From contig OZ245874.1 of NCBI GenBank assembly GCA_965229335.1, positions 3,286,001-3,350,000 on the forward strand: 64,000 nucleotides of DNA, read 5' to 3'. The position numbers and the translations under genes are program-made. Position 1 is the first letter of the stretch. Each line of letters starts with the position of its first letter. This stretch comes from JAFKFH01 sp017307375. GTDB lineage: Bacteria > Pseudomonadota > Alphaproteobacteria > Ferrovibrionales > Ferrovibrionaceae. Below the pieces are notes generated by a model that did no database searches, was not told where the DNA came from, and worked only from the letters and a program-made list of their open reading frames with translations. Shown one piece after another: positions 28,113 through 36,549 of this stretch.

Positions 28113-28157
28113 ATGACCACCCTATATCAGACCCGGAACGGAGCGGCAGCGCGATGA
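28113..28157 (+). CDS. possible 14-codon leader ORF coupled to the first sulfur-transport gene
   Basis: ATG 28113, preceded by GAGG at 8 bases, opens a 14-codon frame (MTTLYQTRNGAAAR) whose TGA stop overlaps the ATG of the YeeE/YedE gene (ATGA at 28154). The downstream gene has no strong ribosome site of its own, so translational coupling is plausible. Chance occurrence is possible for so short a frame. Confidence 0.35.
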   Translation: MTTLYQTRNGAAAR

Positions 28158-28588
28158 CACCGACCGCTTTCACGCCATGGTCGGCGCTGGCGGGCGGCGC
28201 CCTGATCGGGCTCGCCGCCGTCCTGTTGCTGGCCGCGTCCGGCCGCATTGCCGGGATCAGCGGCATGGCGGCGCGCTTGCTGCCGCCCTATCGCGATGCC
28301 GACATCGCCGGCCGCCTCGCCTTCGTGGTCGGGCTGGTCGTCGCGCCGCTCGTCTACATGGCCGCCACCGGCCGGCCCGTGGCCCAGACCGTCGGGTCTG
28401 CGCCGCTCCTGATGGTGCTGGCCGGCCTGCTGGTCGGTTTCGGTTCGGTCTGGGGCAATGGCTGCACCAGCGGCCATGGCGTCTGTGGCCTTGCCCGGCT
28501 GTCGCCGCGTTCGCTGGTTGCGACGCTGACCTTCATGGCCACGGCGGTGGCGACGGTCTTCGTCACCCGCCATCTGATCGGAGGCTGA
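28154..28588 (+). CDS. YeeE/YedE-family sulfur transporter, first half
   Basis: A 144-residue inner-membrane protein with about four hydrophobic helices. The cysteine-containing motif GNGCTSGHGVCGLARLS is the hallmark of the YeeE/YedE (DUF395) family, whose members move thiosulfate or other sulfur compounds by cysteine relay. In BigR-type clusters the transporter is split into two half-size proteins, as here. ATG 28154 was chosen by fit with the family start; the following gene starts one base after its stop. Confidence 0.9.
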   Translation: MTPTAFTPWSALAGGALIGLAAVLLLAASGRIAGISGMAARLLPPYRDADIAGRLAFVVGLVVAPLVYMAATGRPVAQTVGSAPLLMVLAGLLVGFGSVWGNGCTSGHGVCGLARLSPRSLVATLTFMATAVATVFVTRHLIGG

Positions 28589-28589
28589 G

Positions 28590-29006
28590 ATGGGAATCGT
28601 GCTGCAATTGCTGGCGGGCTTGCTGTTCGGCATCGGGCTCGTCGTCTCGGGCATGGCCGATCCGGCCAAGGTGATGAATTTCCTCGATCTTGCCGGCACC
28701 TGGGATCCGAGTCTCGCCTTTGTCATGGCCGGTGCCGTGGCCGTCACCATGGGCGGGTATCGCCTTGTCCTGTCGCGGCCGCGGCCGTTCTTCGCCCCGG
28801 CGTTCGACCTGCCGGGCAAGACGGCGCTGGATGCGCGCATCGTGATCGGCCCGGCCGTCTTCGGCATCGGCTGGGGCCTTGCCGGGTTCTGCCCGGGCCC
28901 GGCGCTGACGTCGCTCGGCCTGGCCGCGCCGGGCACGCTGATGTTCGTCCCCGCCATGATCGCCGGCATGGCCGCTGCCCGCTGGCTCTCGATGAGGAAC
29001 GTGTGA
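28590..29006 (+). CDS. YeeE/YedE-family sulfur transporter, second half (DUF6691)
   Basis: A 138-residue membrane protein, the partner half of the preceding one. Features are the opening LLAGLLFGIGLVVSGMADPAKVMNFLDL and the cysteine motif GWGLAGFCPGPALTSLG. GGAGG precedes the ATG by 5 bases. Together the two halves would form one sulfur-compound channel. Its stop overlaps the start of the persulfide dioxygenase by one base. Confidence 0.9.
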   Translation: MGIVLQLLAGLLFGIGLVVSGMADPAKVMNFLDLAGTWDPSLAFVMAGAVAVTMGGYRLVLSRPRPFFAPAFDLPGKTALDARIVIGPAVFGIGWGLAGFCPGPALTSLGLAAPGTLMFVPAMIAGMAAARWLSMRNV

Positions 29007-29875
29007 TGACTGCCAACAATCCACTGGTGACCGGCTTCTTCGACGCCGCGACCAACACGATCAGCTATGTCGTGCAGGATCCTGCGTCGCCGGCCTGCGC
29101 GATCGTCGACAGCGTTCTGGACATCGACTACGCGGCGGGCCGCATCGGCCACGCCTCGGCCGATGCGCTGATTGCCTTCGTGCGCGAACGCGGCCTGCAG
29201 GTCGACTGGCTGATCGAGACCCATGTCCATGCCGATCACCTGTCGGCCGCATCCTACCTCAAGGGCGTGCTGGGCGGTCGGATCGGCATCGGCCGGGATA
29301 TCGCGATCGTGCAGGCGACGTTCGCCGACCTGTTCGCCGAAGGCCCCGACTTCGCCCGGGATGGCCGCCAGTTCGATCACCTGTTCACCGATGGCGAGAC
29401 CTATGCGATCGGCGGGCTGACCGCCCGGGCACTGCACACACCCGGCCATACGCCGGCCTGCATGACCCATGTCGTCGGCGACGCGGCGTTTGTCGGCGAC
29501 ACGCTGTTCATGCCGGACGGCGGCACGGCGCGGGCCGATTTTCCAGGCGGCGATGCGCGCACGCTCTATCGCTCGATCCGGCGCGTGCTCGACCTGCCGG
29601 GCGAGACGCGGCTGTTCATGTGTCATGACTACGGCCCCGACGGCCGCGCGATCGCCTGGGAGACCACCGTCGCGGCCGAGCGCGCGGCCAATATCCATGT
29701 CCGGGACGGCATCGGCGAGGACGATTTCGTTGCCATGCGCCGCGCGCGCGACGCCACGCTCGACATGCCCCGGCTGATCCTGCCGTCGATCCAGGTGAAC
29801 ATGCGGGCGGGCGTGCTGCCGCCGGCCGACGAGCGGGGCAGGCGGTTCCTGAAGGTGCCGCTGAACGCGCTGTGA
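29006..29875 (+). CDS. persulfide dioxygenase (ETHE1/Blh-like metallo-beta-lactamase-fold protein)
   Basis: Oxidises glutathione persulfide to sulfite in sulfide detoxification. The 289-residue protein has the metal motif THVHADHLSA with His73, His75, Asp77 and His78, the second ligand region TPGHTPACMTHVVGDAAFVGDTLF, and later CHDY. The ETHE1 iron ligands (two His and one Asp) are thus accounted for. The ATG lies at the preceding stop (TGATG). Placement beside bigR and the YeeE/YedE pair matches the known bigR operon of plant-associated bacteria. Confidence 0.93.
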   Translation: MTANNPLVTGFFDAATNTISYVVQDPASPACAIVDSVLDIDYAAGRIGHASADALIAFVRERGLQVDWLIETHVHADHLSAASYLKGVLGGRIGIGRDIAIVQATFADLFAEGPDFARDGRQFDHLFTDGETYAIGGLTARALHTPGHTPACMTHVVGDAAFVGDTLFMPDGGTARADFPGGDARTLYRSIRRVLDLPGETRLFMCHDYGPDGRAIAWETTVAAERAANIHVRDGIGEDDFVAMRRARDATLDMPRLILPSIQVNMRAGVLPPADERGRRFLKVPLNAL

Positions 29876-30660
29876 CCGGCCTTTCCGATCTCGCCGGCGT
29901 GGCCTCGGGCGGTCTGGTCGGCTTCGTCCTCGGCCTGATCGGCGGCGGCGGCTCGATCCTGGCCGTGCCGTTGCTGGTCTACGGTGTCGGCGTCGCCTCG
30001 GCGCATGTCGCCATCGGCACCAGTGCGGTCGCGGTCGCGATCAGCGCCGCGCTCAATCTCGTGGGCTATGCCAGGTCGGGCAACGTGAAATGGCCCTGCG
30101 CGCTGGTCTTTGCCGCGGCGGGCGTCGGTGGTGCGGCCGCCGGCTCGCACCTTGGCAAGGCCGTCGATGGCGGCAGGCTGCTGCTGCTGTTCGGCCTGCT
30201 GATGCTCGGGGTCTCGGCCGCGATGCTGCTGCGCCGTGACGACGGCGGCGATCCCGGCGTGCGGTTGACGCCCGAATCGGCCGGCCGCCTGCTACCGCGG
30301 CTGGTCGGGTTCGGCGGCGCGGTTGGTGCGCTGGCGGGGTTTTTTGGTATTGGCGGCGGGTTTCTTGTCGTGCCGGGCCTGCTCGCCTCGACCCGGATGC
30401 CGCTGATCGTCGCGATCGGTTCCTCACTCGTCGCCGTCACGGCGTTCGGGGCCACGACGGCTGCCAGCTATGCGTGGTCCGGCCTGGTCGACTGGCGGTT
30501 GGTGGCGATGTTCGTCACCGGCGGGCTGGTCGGTGGCCTGGGCGGGGCCGCGCTAGCGCGGCGATTGGCGGCGCGCAAGGCGTTGCTGTCGCGGCTGTTC
30601 GCGCTGGTCGTCGCGGCCACCGGCCTCTACGTGGTGGTGCGCAGCCTGGGGGCGTTCTGA
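29872..30660 (+). CDS. TauE/SafE-family sulfite/sulfur compound exporter
   Basis: A 262-residue polytopic membrane protein with two related halves, each opening with a Gly-rich motif: GFVLGLIGGGGSILAVPLLVY and GALAGFFGIGGGFLVVPGLL. This is the TauE/SafE (DUF81) pattern. It probably exports the sulfite made by the dioxygenase. The GTG start overlaps the dioxygenase stop by 4 bases. It ends 7 bases before the convergent YkgJ-type gene. Confidence 0.92.
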   Translation: MTGLSDLAGVASGGLVGFVLGLIGGGGSILAVPLLVYGVGVASAHVAIGTSAVAVAISAALNLVGYARSGNVKWPCALVFAAAGVGGAAAGSHLGKAVDGGRLLLLFGLLMLGVSAAMLLRRDDGGDPGVRLTPESAGRLLPRLVGFGGAVGALAGFFGIGGGFLVVPGLLASTRMPLIVAIGSSLVAVTAFGATTAASYAWSGLVDWRLVAMFVTGGLVGGLGGAALARRLAARKALLSRLFALVVAATGLYVVVRSLGAF

Positions 30661-30667
30661 CGGCGCT

Positions 30668-31492
30668 TCAGCGGATCGGGGCGAATACCCGCTCGCCGGC
30701 CTGCCAGCGATCGATCAGGCCTGGTTCGGCAAGGATCGCGGCAACCGTGGCCGACAGTTCGACCGGGTCCGACTGAAGCCCGGCATCCCTGGCGATGCCG
30801 CAGACCGCGGCGAGATAGGCATGGCCGAGATAGCGCGGCCAGATATAGGAATTGGCCTCGCTGGCGATCCGGCCTTCGGCCAGTGCGGCGAAGGCGAGGC
30901 GGCAGCGCTCAGGCTCCGGCGCGAGATAGCTGCGGCAGGCCATCGGCCTCGACTGATAGATCGTGCAAGCCCCGTCCTCGGACCCGAGGAACGGGCAGGG
31001 GCGGATCGGCACCTCGGCCCCGGCGTCCCGGCGTTCGATATCGAAGGCGGCGACGGCGGCCGCCTTGGCGCGCCGTTCGTCGTCGGGCTGGTCCAACAGC
31101 AGGCGGGCGGCGGCGATGGCCTCGGGAATCGTCGTCTCGACCGGCTGGCGGCAGCACCAGTCGCAGCCCTTGGCGCAGCCGATCGGTACGGCCGGAACCT
31201 CGTCGATCGCTTCGGTGAACGATGCGATCCCTTCCTCCAGCCGGGGCAGGGCCAGCCGGGTGATGACCTCGCCCAGGGCCGACAGCTTGTCCCCGGCGGT
31301 CCTGACCGCGGCGCCGTCCTGGCGCAGCAGGCCGGCCAGCCGCCGGATTTCCCGCGCCTGCTCGGCCACTGCCGCGGGATCGGCGGCGGTCCGCGGCGGC
31401 GGCAGCGGAAAGTCGTCCATCAGGCGGTCGGCATCGCGCGGATCCGGGGCGCCCTGCTGCAACTGCTGCTTGCGGCGCTTGGCGTCACCCAC
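30668..31492 (-). CDS. YkgJ-family cysteine cluster protein
   Basis: A 274-residue protein with the YkgJ (CxxCxxxCC-type) domain. The cysteines lie in IGCAKGCDWCCRQPV, then RPCPFLGSEDGACTIYQSRPMACRSYL, a likely zinc or Fe-S site. The N-terminal 45 residues are basic and contain a KRRKQQLQQG segment. The start is GTG 31492, inside the last codons of the small membrane protein gene upstream (8-base overlap). The biochemical function of the family is not known. Confidence 0.87.
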   Translation of the reverse strand: MGDAKRRKQQLQQGAPDPRDADRLMDDFPLPPPRTAADPAAVAEQAREIRRLAGLLRQDGAAVRTAGDKLSALGEVITRLALPRLEEGIASFTEAIDEVPAVPIGCAKGCDWCCRQPVETTIPEAIAAARLLLDQPDDERRAKAAAVAAFDIERRDAGAEVPIRPCPFLGSEDGACTIYQSRPMACRSYLAPEPERCRLAFAALAEGRIASEANSYIWPRYLGHAYLAAVCGIARDAGLQSDPVELSATVAAILAEPGLIDRWQAGERVFAPIR

Positions 31493-31613
31493 GGGCGAAA
31501 ACCAGCAGCAGGGCCAGCACCACGATGACGAGCAGGCTTGACCACAACCATGCGGGAATGGCCCGGTCGCGGGGCGGTTCGGTCGGGGCGGCCGGCGGAC
31601 TGGTCATCTCCAT
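31485..31613 (-). CDS. single-pass small membrane protein, 42 aa
   Basis: A 42-codon frame: a Pro-rich polar N-terminus (MEMTSPPAAPTEPPRDRA) followed by one hydrophobic helix (IPAWLWSSLLVIVVLALLLV) and a short FARG tail. Its stop overlaps the GTG of the YkgJ gene by 8 bases, as in a coupled pair. The second in-frame ATG (31607) is an alternative start. The clean membrane-protein pattern argues that it is real; the function is unknown. Confidence 0.5.
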   Translation of the reverse strand: MEMTSPPAAPTEPPRDRAIPAWLWSSLLVIVVLALLLVFARG

Positions 31614-31734
31614 CGACTTTCTTGCGCTCCGGTGCTTAAGCTGACCCTGGGCATACCGGTTGTTAATCCAGGGCGGCGTAAGAAGGCAACAGCGATCCCG
31701 TGACCTGTCTACCGGCTGATGACGAGCATTCCCG

Positions 31735-32469
31735 ATGATCCCTGCCGCGCGATCCCCCATCGACATCGCCTTCTGGTTCCTGGAACGGGCTGGCCAGGAG
31801 GGGGCGAGCGTCACGCTGAAACGCCTGCTGTCGCTGATGTACCTCGCGCAAGGCGAATTTTTCGGCAAGACGGGCAACAAGCTGATGCCGGCCTGTTTCG
31901 TCGCGATGCGCGAAGGCCCGGTCGAGCCCACCACCCGCCTGGTACTGGAAAGCGGCCTCCAGAACCCCTGGGCGCCCGAACTTTCCGGCCAGGCCCTGGC
32001 GTTTCTTGCGGATTTCTGGCTGCGGCTGGGGGCGTTGCCGCAACCTGCGCTTGACCGGCTGATCGGCGCCGACGGCGCGTGGACCGAGACGCTGGGCCTG
32101 GGCGAAGGCAGCGAGATCGCCGACGACGTACTGCGCCAAGCCTATGTCCGCCAGGAACAGCGGCGACGCGGCCCGTCGATGCCGTCGGCGCCGCAGCCGG
32201 CCCGCGCCAATCCCCTGTCGGCACTGCGGCTCGACGGCGAGCGGCCGATGCGACCCGCAGCCGGGCCGGCTGCCGCGGCCCAGGCCTTTGCCCGTCCCCC
32301 CGCAGCCCCACCAGCGACCGCCGCGTCGGCCGAGCGCAAGCGCGAGGAAATCACCGGTCCGTTTTCGGACGAGGATCTGAAGCCCGCGACATTCCCGCCG
32401 GCCGATCTCGGCTTCACGGCCGACGGCCGGCCGATCGCGCGCTGGAAACCGCGGCGGCGGGTAGAGTGA
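31735..32469 (+). CDS. Panacea (DUF4065/SocA-like) domain protein with Pro/Ala-rich tail
   Basis: A 244-residue protein. Residues 5-75 (SPIDIAFWFLERAG, LKRLLSLMYLAQGEFFG, AMREGPVEPTT) resemble the Panacea or DUF4065 domain found in SocA and in many antitoxins, where GPV after a helical segment is conserved. Residues about 150-205 are Pro/Ala-rich and probably disordered; the last 40 form a conserved-looking tail ending ADGRPIARWKPRRR. No toxin gene is next to it, so an antitoxin role is unproven. It could be an adaptor, as SocA is. Confidence 0.6.
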   Translation: MIPAARSPIDIAFWFLERAGQEGASVTLKRLLSLMYLAQGEFFGKTGNKLMPACFVAMREGPVEPTTRLVLESGLQNPWAPELSGQALAFLADFWLRLGALPQPALDRLIGADGAWTETLGLGEGSEIADDVLRQAYVRQEQRRRGPSMPSAPQPARANPLSALRLDGERPMRPAAGPAAAAQAFARPPAAPPATAASAERKREEITGPFSDEDLKPATFPPADLGFTADGRPIARWKPRRRVE

Positions 32470-32577
32470 CGGGCGGTAGAAAATTCGCGTCGGATTTGTT
32501 GCGGGATTGCGTTGTCGTTTCAGGTCGGTGCGGCTGACGGTTCCCCGGGGCAGGGGCGGCAGCAGGGAGTAGGCTTC

Positions 32578-34113
32578 ATGGTGCAGGTGTTGTCGCGGTG
32601 GCTGGCCATCGGGCTGGCGGCCGTCATTTTCCTGGGCGGTCATGCCGCGCAGGCGGTCGACTCCGCAAAGATCATCGGGGGCGTCACCGTTTCCGAACGG
32701 CGCTGGCCGGTGCAGGTCTCTATCCAGTATGGCTCGCCGTCGAGCCACTTCTGCGGCGGCACGCTCCTGTCGGCCGACTGGGTCATGACGGCGTCGCATT
32801 GCTTCTACAACAGCCGGGGCCAATTGGTCCTACGCGCCAGCGACCTGACGGTGGTGGCCGGCACCGACAACAACAGTGACGGTTCGGGCCAGCGCCGCAG
32901 CGTGGCCCGGCTCATCACCCACCCCTCCTACAACCCGACCCTCGATGACAACGACATCGCGCTGCTGCAACTGAGCCAGTCGGTCACGATCAACAATCCG
33001 GTCATGCTGGCGACCCCTGCGACCGATGCCGCCTGGGCCGGCACGGGGCAGGTGGTCACCGCGACGGGCTGGGGCAATACCAACGCGACCGGCACGGCCA
33101 ACTATCCCTCCAGGCTGCAGCAGGTCGACCTGACGGTCACCTCGCAGTCGAGCTGCAACACCGCCTATGGCGGCGACATCACCGCCAACATGATCTGCGC
33201 CGCCTCGCCGGGCAAGGATACCTGCCAGGGCGATTCCGGCGGGCCGCTGTTTGCCTCCAACCATGCCGGTGGCGTCATCCAGGTCGGCATCACCAGCTTC
33301 GGGATCGGCTGTGCCGAGGCGGCCTATCCCGGTGTCTATACGCGCGTGTCGCGCTACAACGACTGGGTACGGTCCTACGTGCCGGCCGCGCTGCTGTCGA
33401 CCACCCTGCAATCGGGCTGGTGGTACGTCGCCGACCAGCCGGCGCGGGGATATTCGATCGAGTTCCGCTCAGGCCGGCTCTATTTCGCCGGCTATCTCTA
33501 CGATACCGACGGATCGGCGGTGTGGTACACTTCTTCGGGCTCGATGAATTCCGCGACGACCTATGCCGGGACGCTGCAGAAATTCGCCGGCGGCCAGACC
33601 TTGACCGGCCCCTATGCGGCGCCGGTGATGGTCGGAACCGTCGGCAGCATCGCCATCACCTTCACCTCCGACACGACGGCGGTGATGAGCCTGAACGGCC
33701 AGGTCGCGAACCTCGTCCGCTACGACATCGCCGCCGGCGGCGTGGCGGCGGGACCCGCGTCCGGCATGCCCGAAACCGGCTGGTACTGGAACGCGGCCGA
33801 AGGCGGTCGCGGCTATTTCATCGAGGCCCAGCGCGACCAGATCTTCTTCGGGGGCTTCATGTACCGCGCCGACGGGCAGCCGGTCTGGTACTATTTTTCG
33901 GCCCAGGCCGTGGCGAATGCGGCGGGCGGGGTGACGATCCAGTCGCCGCTCAACCTCTGTGCCGGCGGCCAGCCGGTCAGCGATGCCGCCCATGTGCCGA
34001 CTTGCGCGTCGACCGGCCAGTCGGTCGCCCTGGTCTTCACCAACCCGTTCACCGCGACGCTGATGCTGCCCGATGGCCGGGCGATCAGCCTGGCGCGCTT
34101 CACGCTATACTGA
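32578..34113 (+). CDS. secreted trypsin-like serine protease with two C-terminal repeat modules
   Basis: A 511-residue exported S1 peptidase. A signal peptide covers residues 1-25 (ending GGHAAQA). The protease domain starts at IIGGVTVSERRWPVQVS. The triad is His74 (MTASHCF), Asp126 (DNDIALL) and Ser220 (CQGDSGGPLF); Asp214, six before the serine, predicts trypsin-like cleavage after Lys/Arg. Two related modules follow, from about 280 (SGWWYVADQPARGYSIE) and 401 (TGWYWNAAEGGRGYFIE). ATG 32578 was chosen because AGGGAG lies upstream and the signal peptide starts there. Confidence 0.92.
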   Translation: MVQVLSRWLAIGLAAVIFLGGHAAQAVDSAKIIGGVTVSERRWPVQVSIQYGSPSSHFCGGTLLSADWVMTASHCFYNSRGQLVLRASDLTVVAGTDNNSDGSGQRRSVARLITHPSYNPTLDDNDIALLQLSQSVTINNPVMLATPATDAAWAGTGQVVTATGWGNTNATGTANYPSRLQQVDLTVTSQSSCNTAYGGDITANMICAASPGKDTCQGDSGGPLFASNHAGGVIQVGITSFGIGCAEAAYPGVYTRVSRYNDWVRSYVPAALLSTTLQSGWWYVADQPARGYSIEFRSGRLYFAGYLYDTDGSAVWYTSSGSMNSATTYAGTLQKFAGGQTLTGPYAAPVMVGTVGSIAITFTSDTTAVMSLNGQVANLVRYDIAAGGVAAGPASGMPETGWYWNAAEGGRGYFIEAQRDQIFFGGFMYRADGQPVWYYFSAQAVANAAGGVTIQSPLNLCAGGQPVSDAAHVPTCASTGQSVALVFTNPFTATLMLPDGRAISLARFTLY

Positions 34114-34117
34114 CGGC

Positions 34118-35404
34118 ATGAAGATCTGCGTCATCGCCAATCGTTATCGGGTCGACCAGTTCCGCAGCATCGTCGCGGCACTGATCGACCTCGGCCATGA
34201 TGTCTATTATTGGATAGACACCGCCAATTCGATGGCCAACGCCGGCGCCATCCGCCGCAGCATCCTCGATCATCGGTTCGATCTCGGCATTTCGGCGGAC
34301 TGGTGCTTCTTCTCCGACCCGGAAAACCCGGTCAACCGCCGCCTCCAGGGCTTTCCACCCTTCATCAATCTCTGCTTCAATTCGCCGTTCGACGCATTGC
34401 TCGAACTGGCCGGCCACCGTGACGTGGCAGGGTTCCTGCGGGACAATCGCATCTGGCTTGGCCTTCTGTCGCCGCTCGACCATGCGTCATTGGCGAGCTT
34501 CGGGGTCGAACAGCGTGTCGACCTGCCAGTGGGCATGATGGACCAGTGCCTGATGTACGGCGACGACGACCGCGTGTTTCCGGTAGGGCTGCTGAGTGCG
34601 ACGGCTGAGCGCGAGCGACTGGCGCCGCATGAAAGGTTGCTCGACAGTCTCGCTGGCCGGCGGCCGCTTACCGATCCGCCCGCTCGCCTCGTCTATCTGG
34701 GCAGCGCCGCGCTGCACGTGACCGATGAAATCCAGACCTTCTGCTTCGGGCCGATGGCCTTTGGCCTGCCGCGTGCGTTTTCTGCCTATGTCGCTGACTA
34801 TGAGACAGGTTTCGGCTTTCCCGCCGACCTGACGCTCACTGATCGTCAGGCACGTATTGACGACTACGTCGCTGATGTCACAGACCTGTCGGGCGATGAG
34901 CCGCGCGTCCTGCTGCTCCGCCATCGGCTTGCAGCTCAACTCGAGCGCGGCCACCGGTTGGCGATGCGGCGGGCACGCGTCCGGGCACTGCAAGCCCGCT
35001 ATGGCGACGATTTCGCCGTTTATGGCAATGACTGGGCGCGCTTCGGCATCACGGCGCGCCCGGCCGAAAATGATACCGCGCCGCTTCGTTACCGGGCCGC
35101 CGCGATCAGTCTCGACTTCGGCAGTCTTTCCTATGACAGCATGATGTTTCCCCGCAGCTGCGACATCGTGCAGTACGGCGGCTTCCTGCTGCAATCCCGG
35201 CTCGTCGACAGCGACGAGGTCCTGGGCGATCTGACGCCAGCAGTGACCTTCGAAGACGAGGCGGAAATGCTGGATCTGGCCGATCGCTGGCTGATCGATC
35301 CGGCGGGACGTGGCAAGATGGCGGCGGCTGTGGCCGGCCGCCTTGCCGCTACCTACGACCTGCGCCAGCTGCTGACCGCCGCGATGGGGCGGGTGCTAGG
35401 CTGA
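34118..35404 (+). CDS. putative glycosyltransferase (CgeB-like), uncertain
   Basis: A 428-residue protein without signal peptide. It opens MKICVIANRYRVDQFRSIVAALIDLGHDVYYW, a Rossmann-like start. The C-terminal third (SYDSMMFPRSCDIVQYGGFLLQSR, then a helical tail) resembles the end of CgeB-like glycosyltransferases, which gave the call. Base composition is visibly less GC-rich than its neighbours, suggesting a different history. It starts 4 bases after the protease stop and ends 2 bases from the convergent GNAT-like gene. Confidence in the gene is high, in the function low. Confidence 0.6.
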   Translation: MKICVIANRYRVDQFRSIVAALIDLGHDVYYWIDTANSMANAGAIRRSILDHRFDLGISADWCFFSDPENPVNRRLQGFPPFINLCFNSPFDALLELAGHRDVAGFLRDNRIWLGLLSPLDHASLASFGVEQRVDLPVGMMDQCLMYGDDDRVFPVGLLSATAERERLAPHERLLDSLAGRRPLTDPPARLVYLGSAALHVTDEIQTFCFGPMAFGLPRAFSAYVADYETGFGFPADLTLTDRQARIDDYVADVTDLSGDEPRVLLLRHRLAAQLERGHRLAMRRARVRALQARYGDDFAVYGNDWARFGITARPAENDTAPLRYRAAAISLDFGSLSYDSMMFPRSCDIVQYGGFLLQSRLVDSDEVLGDLTPAVTFEDEAEMLDLADRWLIDPAGRGKMAAAVAGRLAATYDLRQLLTAAMGRVLG

Positions 35405-35406
35405 GA

Positions 35407-36549
35407 TCAGACGTCGGCTGCGCCACCCAGGGCGATCAGCCTTTCCGGGGTCAAGCCGGCAGCCCAAGTTGCTGCTGCCTGCAGCAACAGCACCGCGGGA
35501 TGACGGCGCGCCGTCAGCGCAGGCGAAACCATCGCCCACTCGATCGCGGGCACGGCCCCGCGCCGGCGCTTGAAGTCGCCGGCACCGGAACTGAAGTCGA
35601 AATCGACGCGGCGCCGCGAGGCGATCTCGGTGATCCAGGCGACGATCTGGCGATAGCCGCCTTCCTCCCGCGCGGCGGCGGGATCGTGGCCCAGCGCCGG
35701 AACGCAGAGTGCGCCTTTGCCCTGGTGCAGCGCGGCGAACGCGGCAAGGGTGCCGTCGGCTCTCGCCAAGCCGATGAATTCCCACCAGCCCGTTTCATGC
35801 GCGCGGTCGAACCAGGCTTCGGTGTAGTCGGGGTTGTACGGGCCATGCCGCTCGATGTAGATCGCGCGGTACAGCCGCCGGGCCTCGGCGCGGCGCGCCA
35901 GGTCGAAGGCGGCGTGCGGCAGGCGGGTCAGTCCGGCGCGACCGAGCAGGCTGCGGTCCCGCTTGGCGTGCGATGCCGTGGGCAGACTGCCGTCCGCCGT
36001 GGGCCAATGATAGACGACACGGGCGGGCAGACGACGGAAGCCGTCTGCTTCGAGCAGATCCATCAGGGCCGCGTCGCGCTCGCCGTCGAGATGGCGCAGC
36101 ATCACCGCCCGGTCGGGCCAGCGGCGGCGGGCCAGGCCCGCTGCGATCTCGATCTGGTGGCGCGACCAGCCGGGCAGGCAGGTCGATTGCGGCAGATGGC
36201 CCAGCATCACCGCGCGATCGAGGCCGATGGCGGCGCCGGCGCGCCGGACCAGGCCGAGCCCGACCCGGGAGCATCGCGCCGCGGTCGAACCGCCGGCAGC
36301 CAGCGTCGCCTCGGGGATGTCGCACCAGGCGGTCAGCGGATTGGTGATCCAGGTGCCGCGGCGCAGGCCTTCGGCCAGGATCAACGGCACGGCCCCGCCG
36401 GGTACGTCGAGCCACAGCAGTTCAGCCCCGGCATTGACCAGCCAGGGCCGTAGATCCCCCGCGATGTCAGGCGGGAAGGCGATAGATGTGGAAGCCGCCG
36501 TAGATTCCGGACCGGTCGCGGCCGTGGAGATCTGCGCCAAGGCGTTCAT
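35407..36549 (-). CDS. GNAT-like acyltransferase-fold protein downstream of btaA-like gene
   Basis: A 380-residue protein. The C-terminal half (YRAIYIERHGPYNPDYTEAWF, WWEFIGLARADGTLAAFAALH, RRRVDFDFSSGAGDFKRRRGAVP) looks like a FemAB/GNAT-type acyltransferase domain. The N-terminal half is unassigned. ATG 36549 lies 83 bases inside the btaA-like gene and no later plausible start exists for 110 codons, so a long overlap is real or the start is non-canonical. The overlap implies coupled expression with the BtaA-like enzyme. The acceptor is unknown; an aminolipid is a possibility. Confidence 0.65.
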   Translation of the reverse strand: MNALAQISTAATGPESTAASTSIAFPPDIAGDLRPWLVNAGAELLWLDVPGGAVPLILAEGLRRGTWITNPLTAWCDIPEATLAAGGSTAARCSRVGLGLVRRAGAAIGLDRAVMLGHLPQSTCLPGWSRHQIEIAAGLARRRWPDRAVMLRHLDGERDAALMDLLEADGFRRLPARVVYHWPTADGSLPTASHAKRDRSLLGRAGLTRLPHAAFDLARRAEARRLYRAIYIERHGPYNPDYTEAWFDRAHETGWWEFIGLARADGTLAAFAALHQGKGALCVPALGHDPAAAREEGGYRQIVAWITEIASRRRVDFDFSSGAGDFKRRRGAVPAIEWAMVSPALTARRHPAVLLLQAAATWAAGLTPERLIALGGAADV

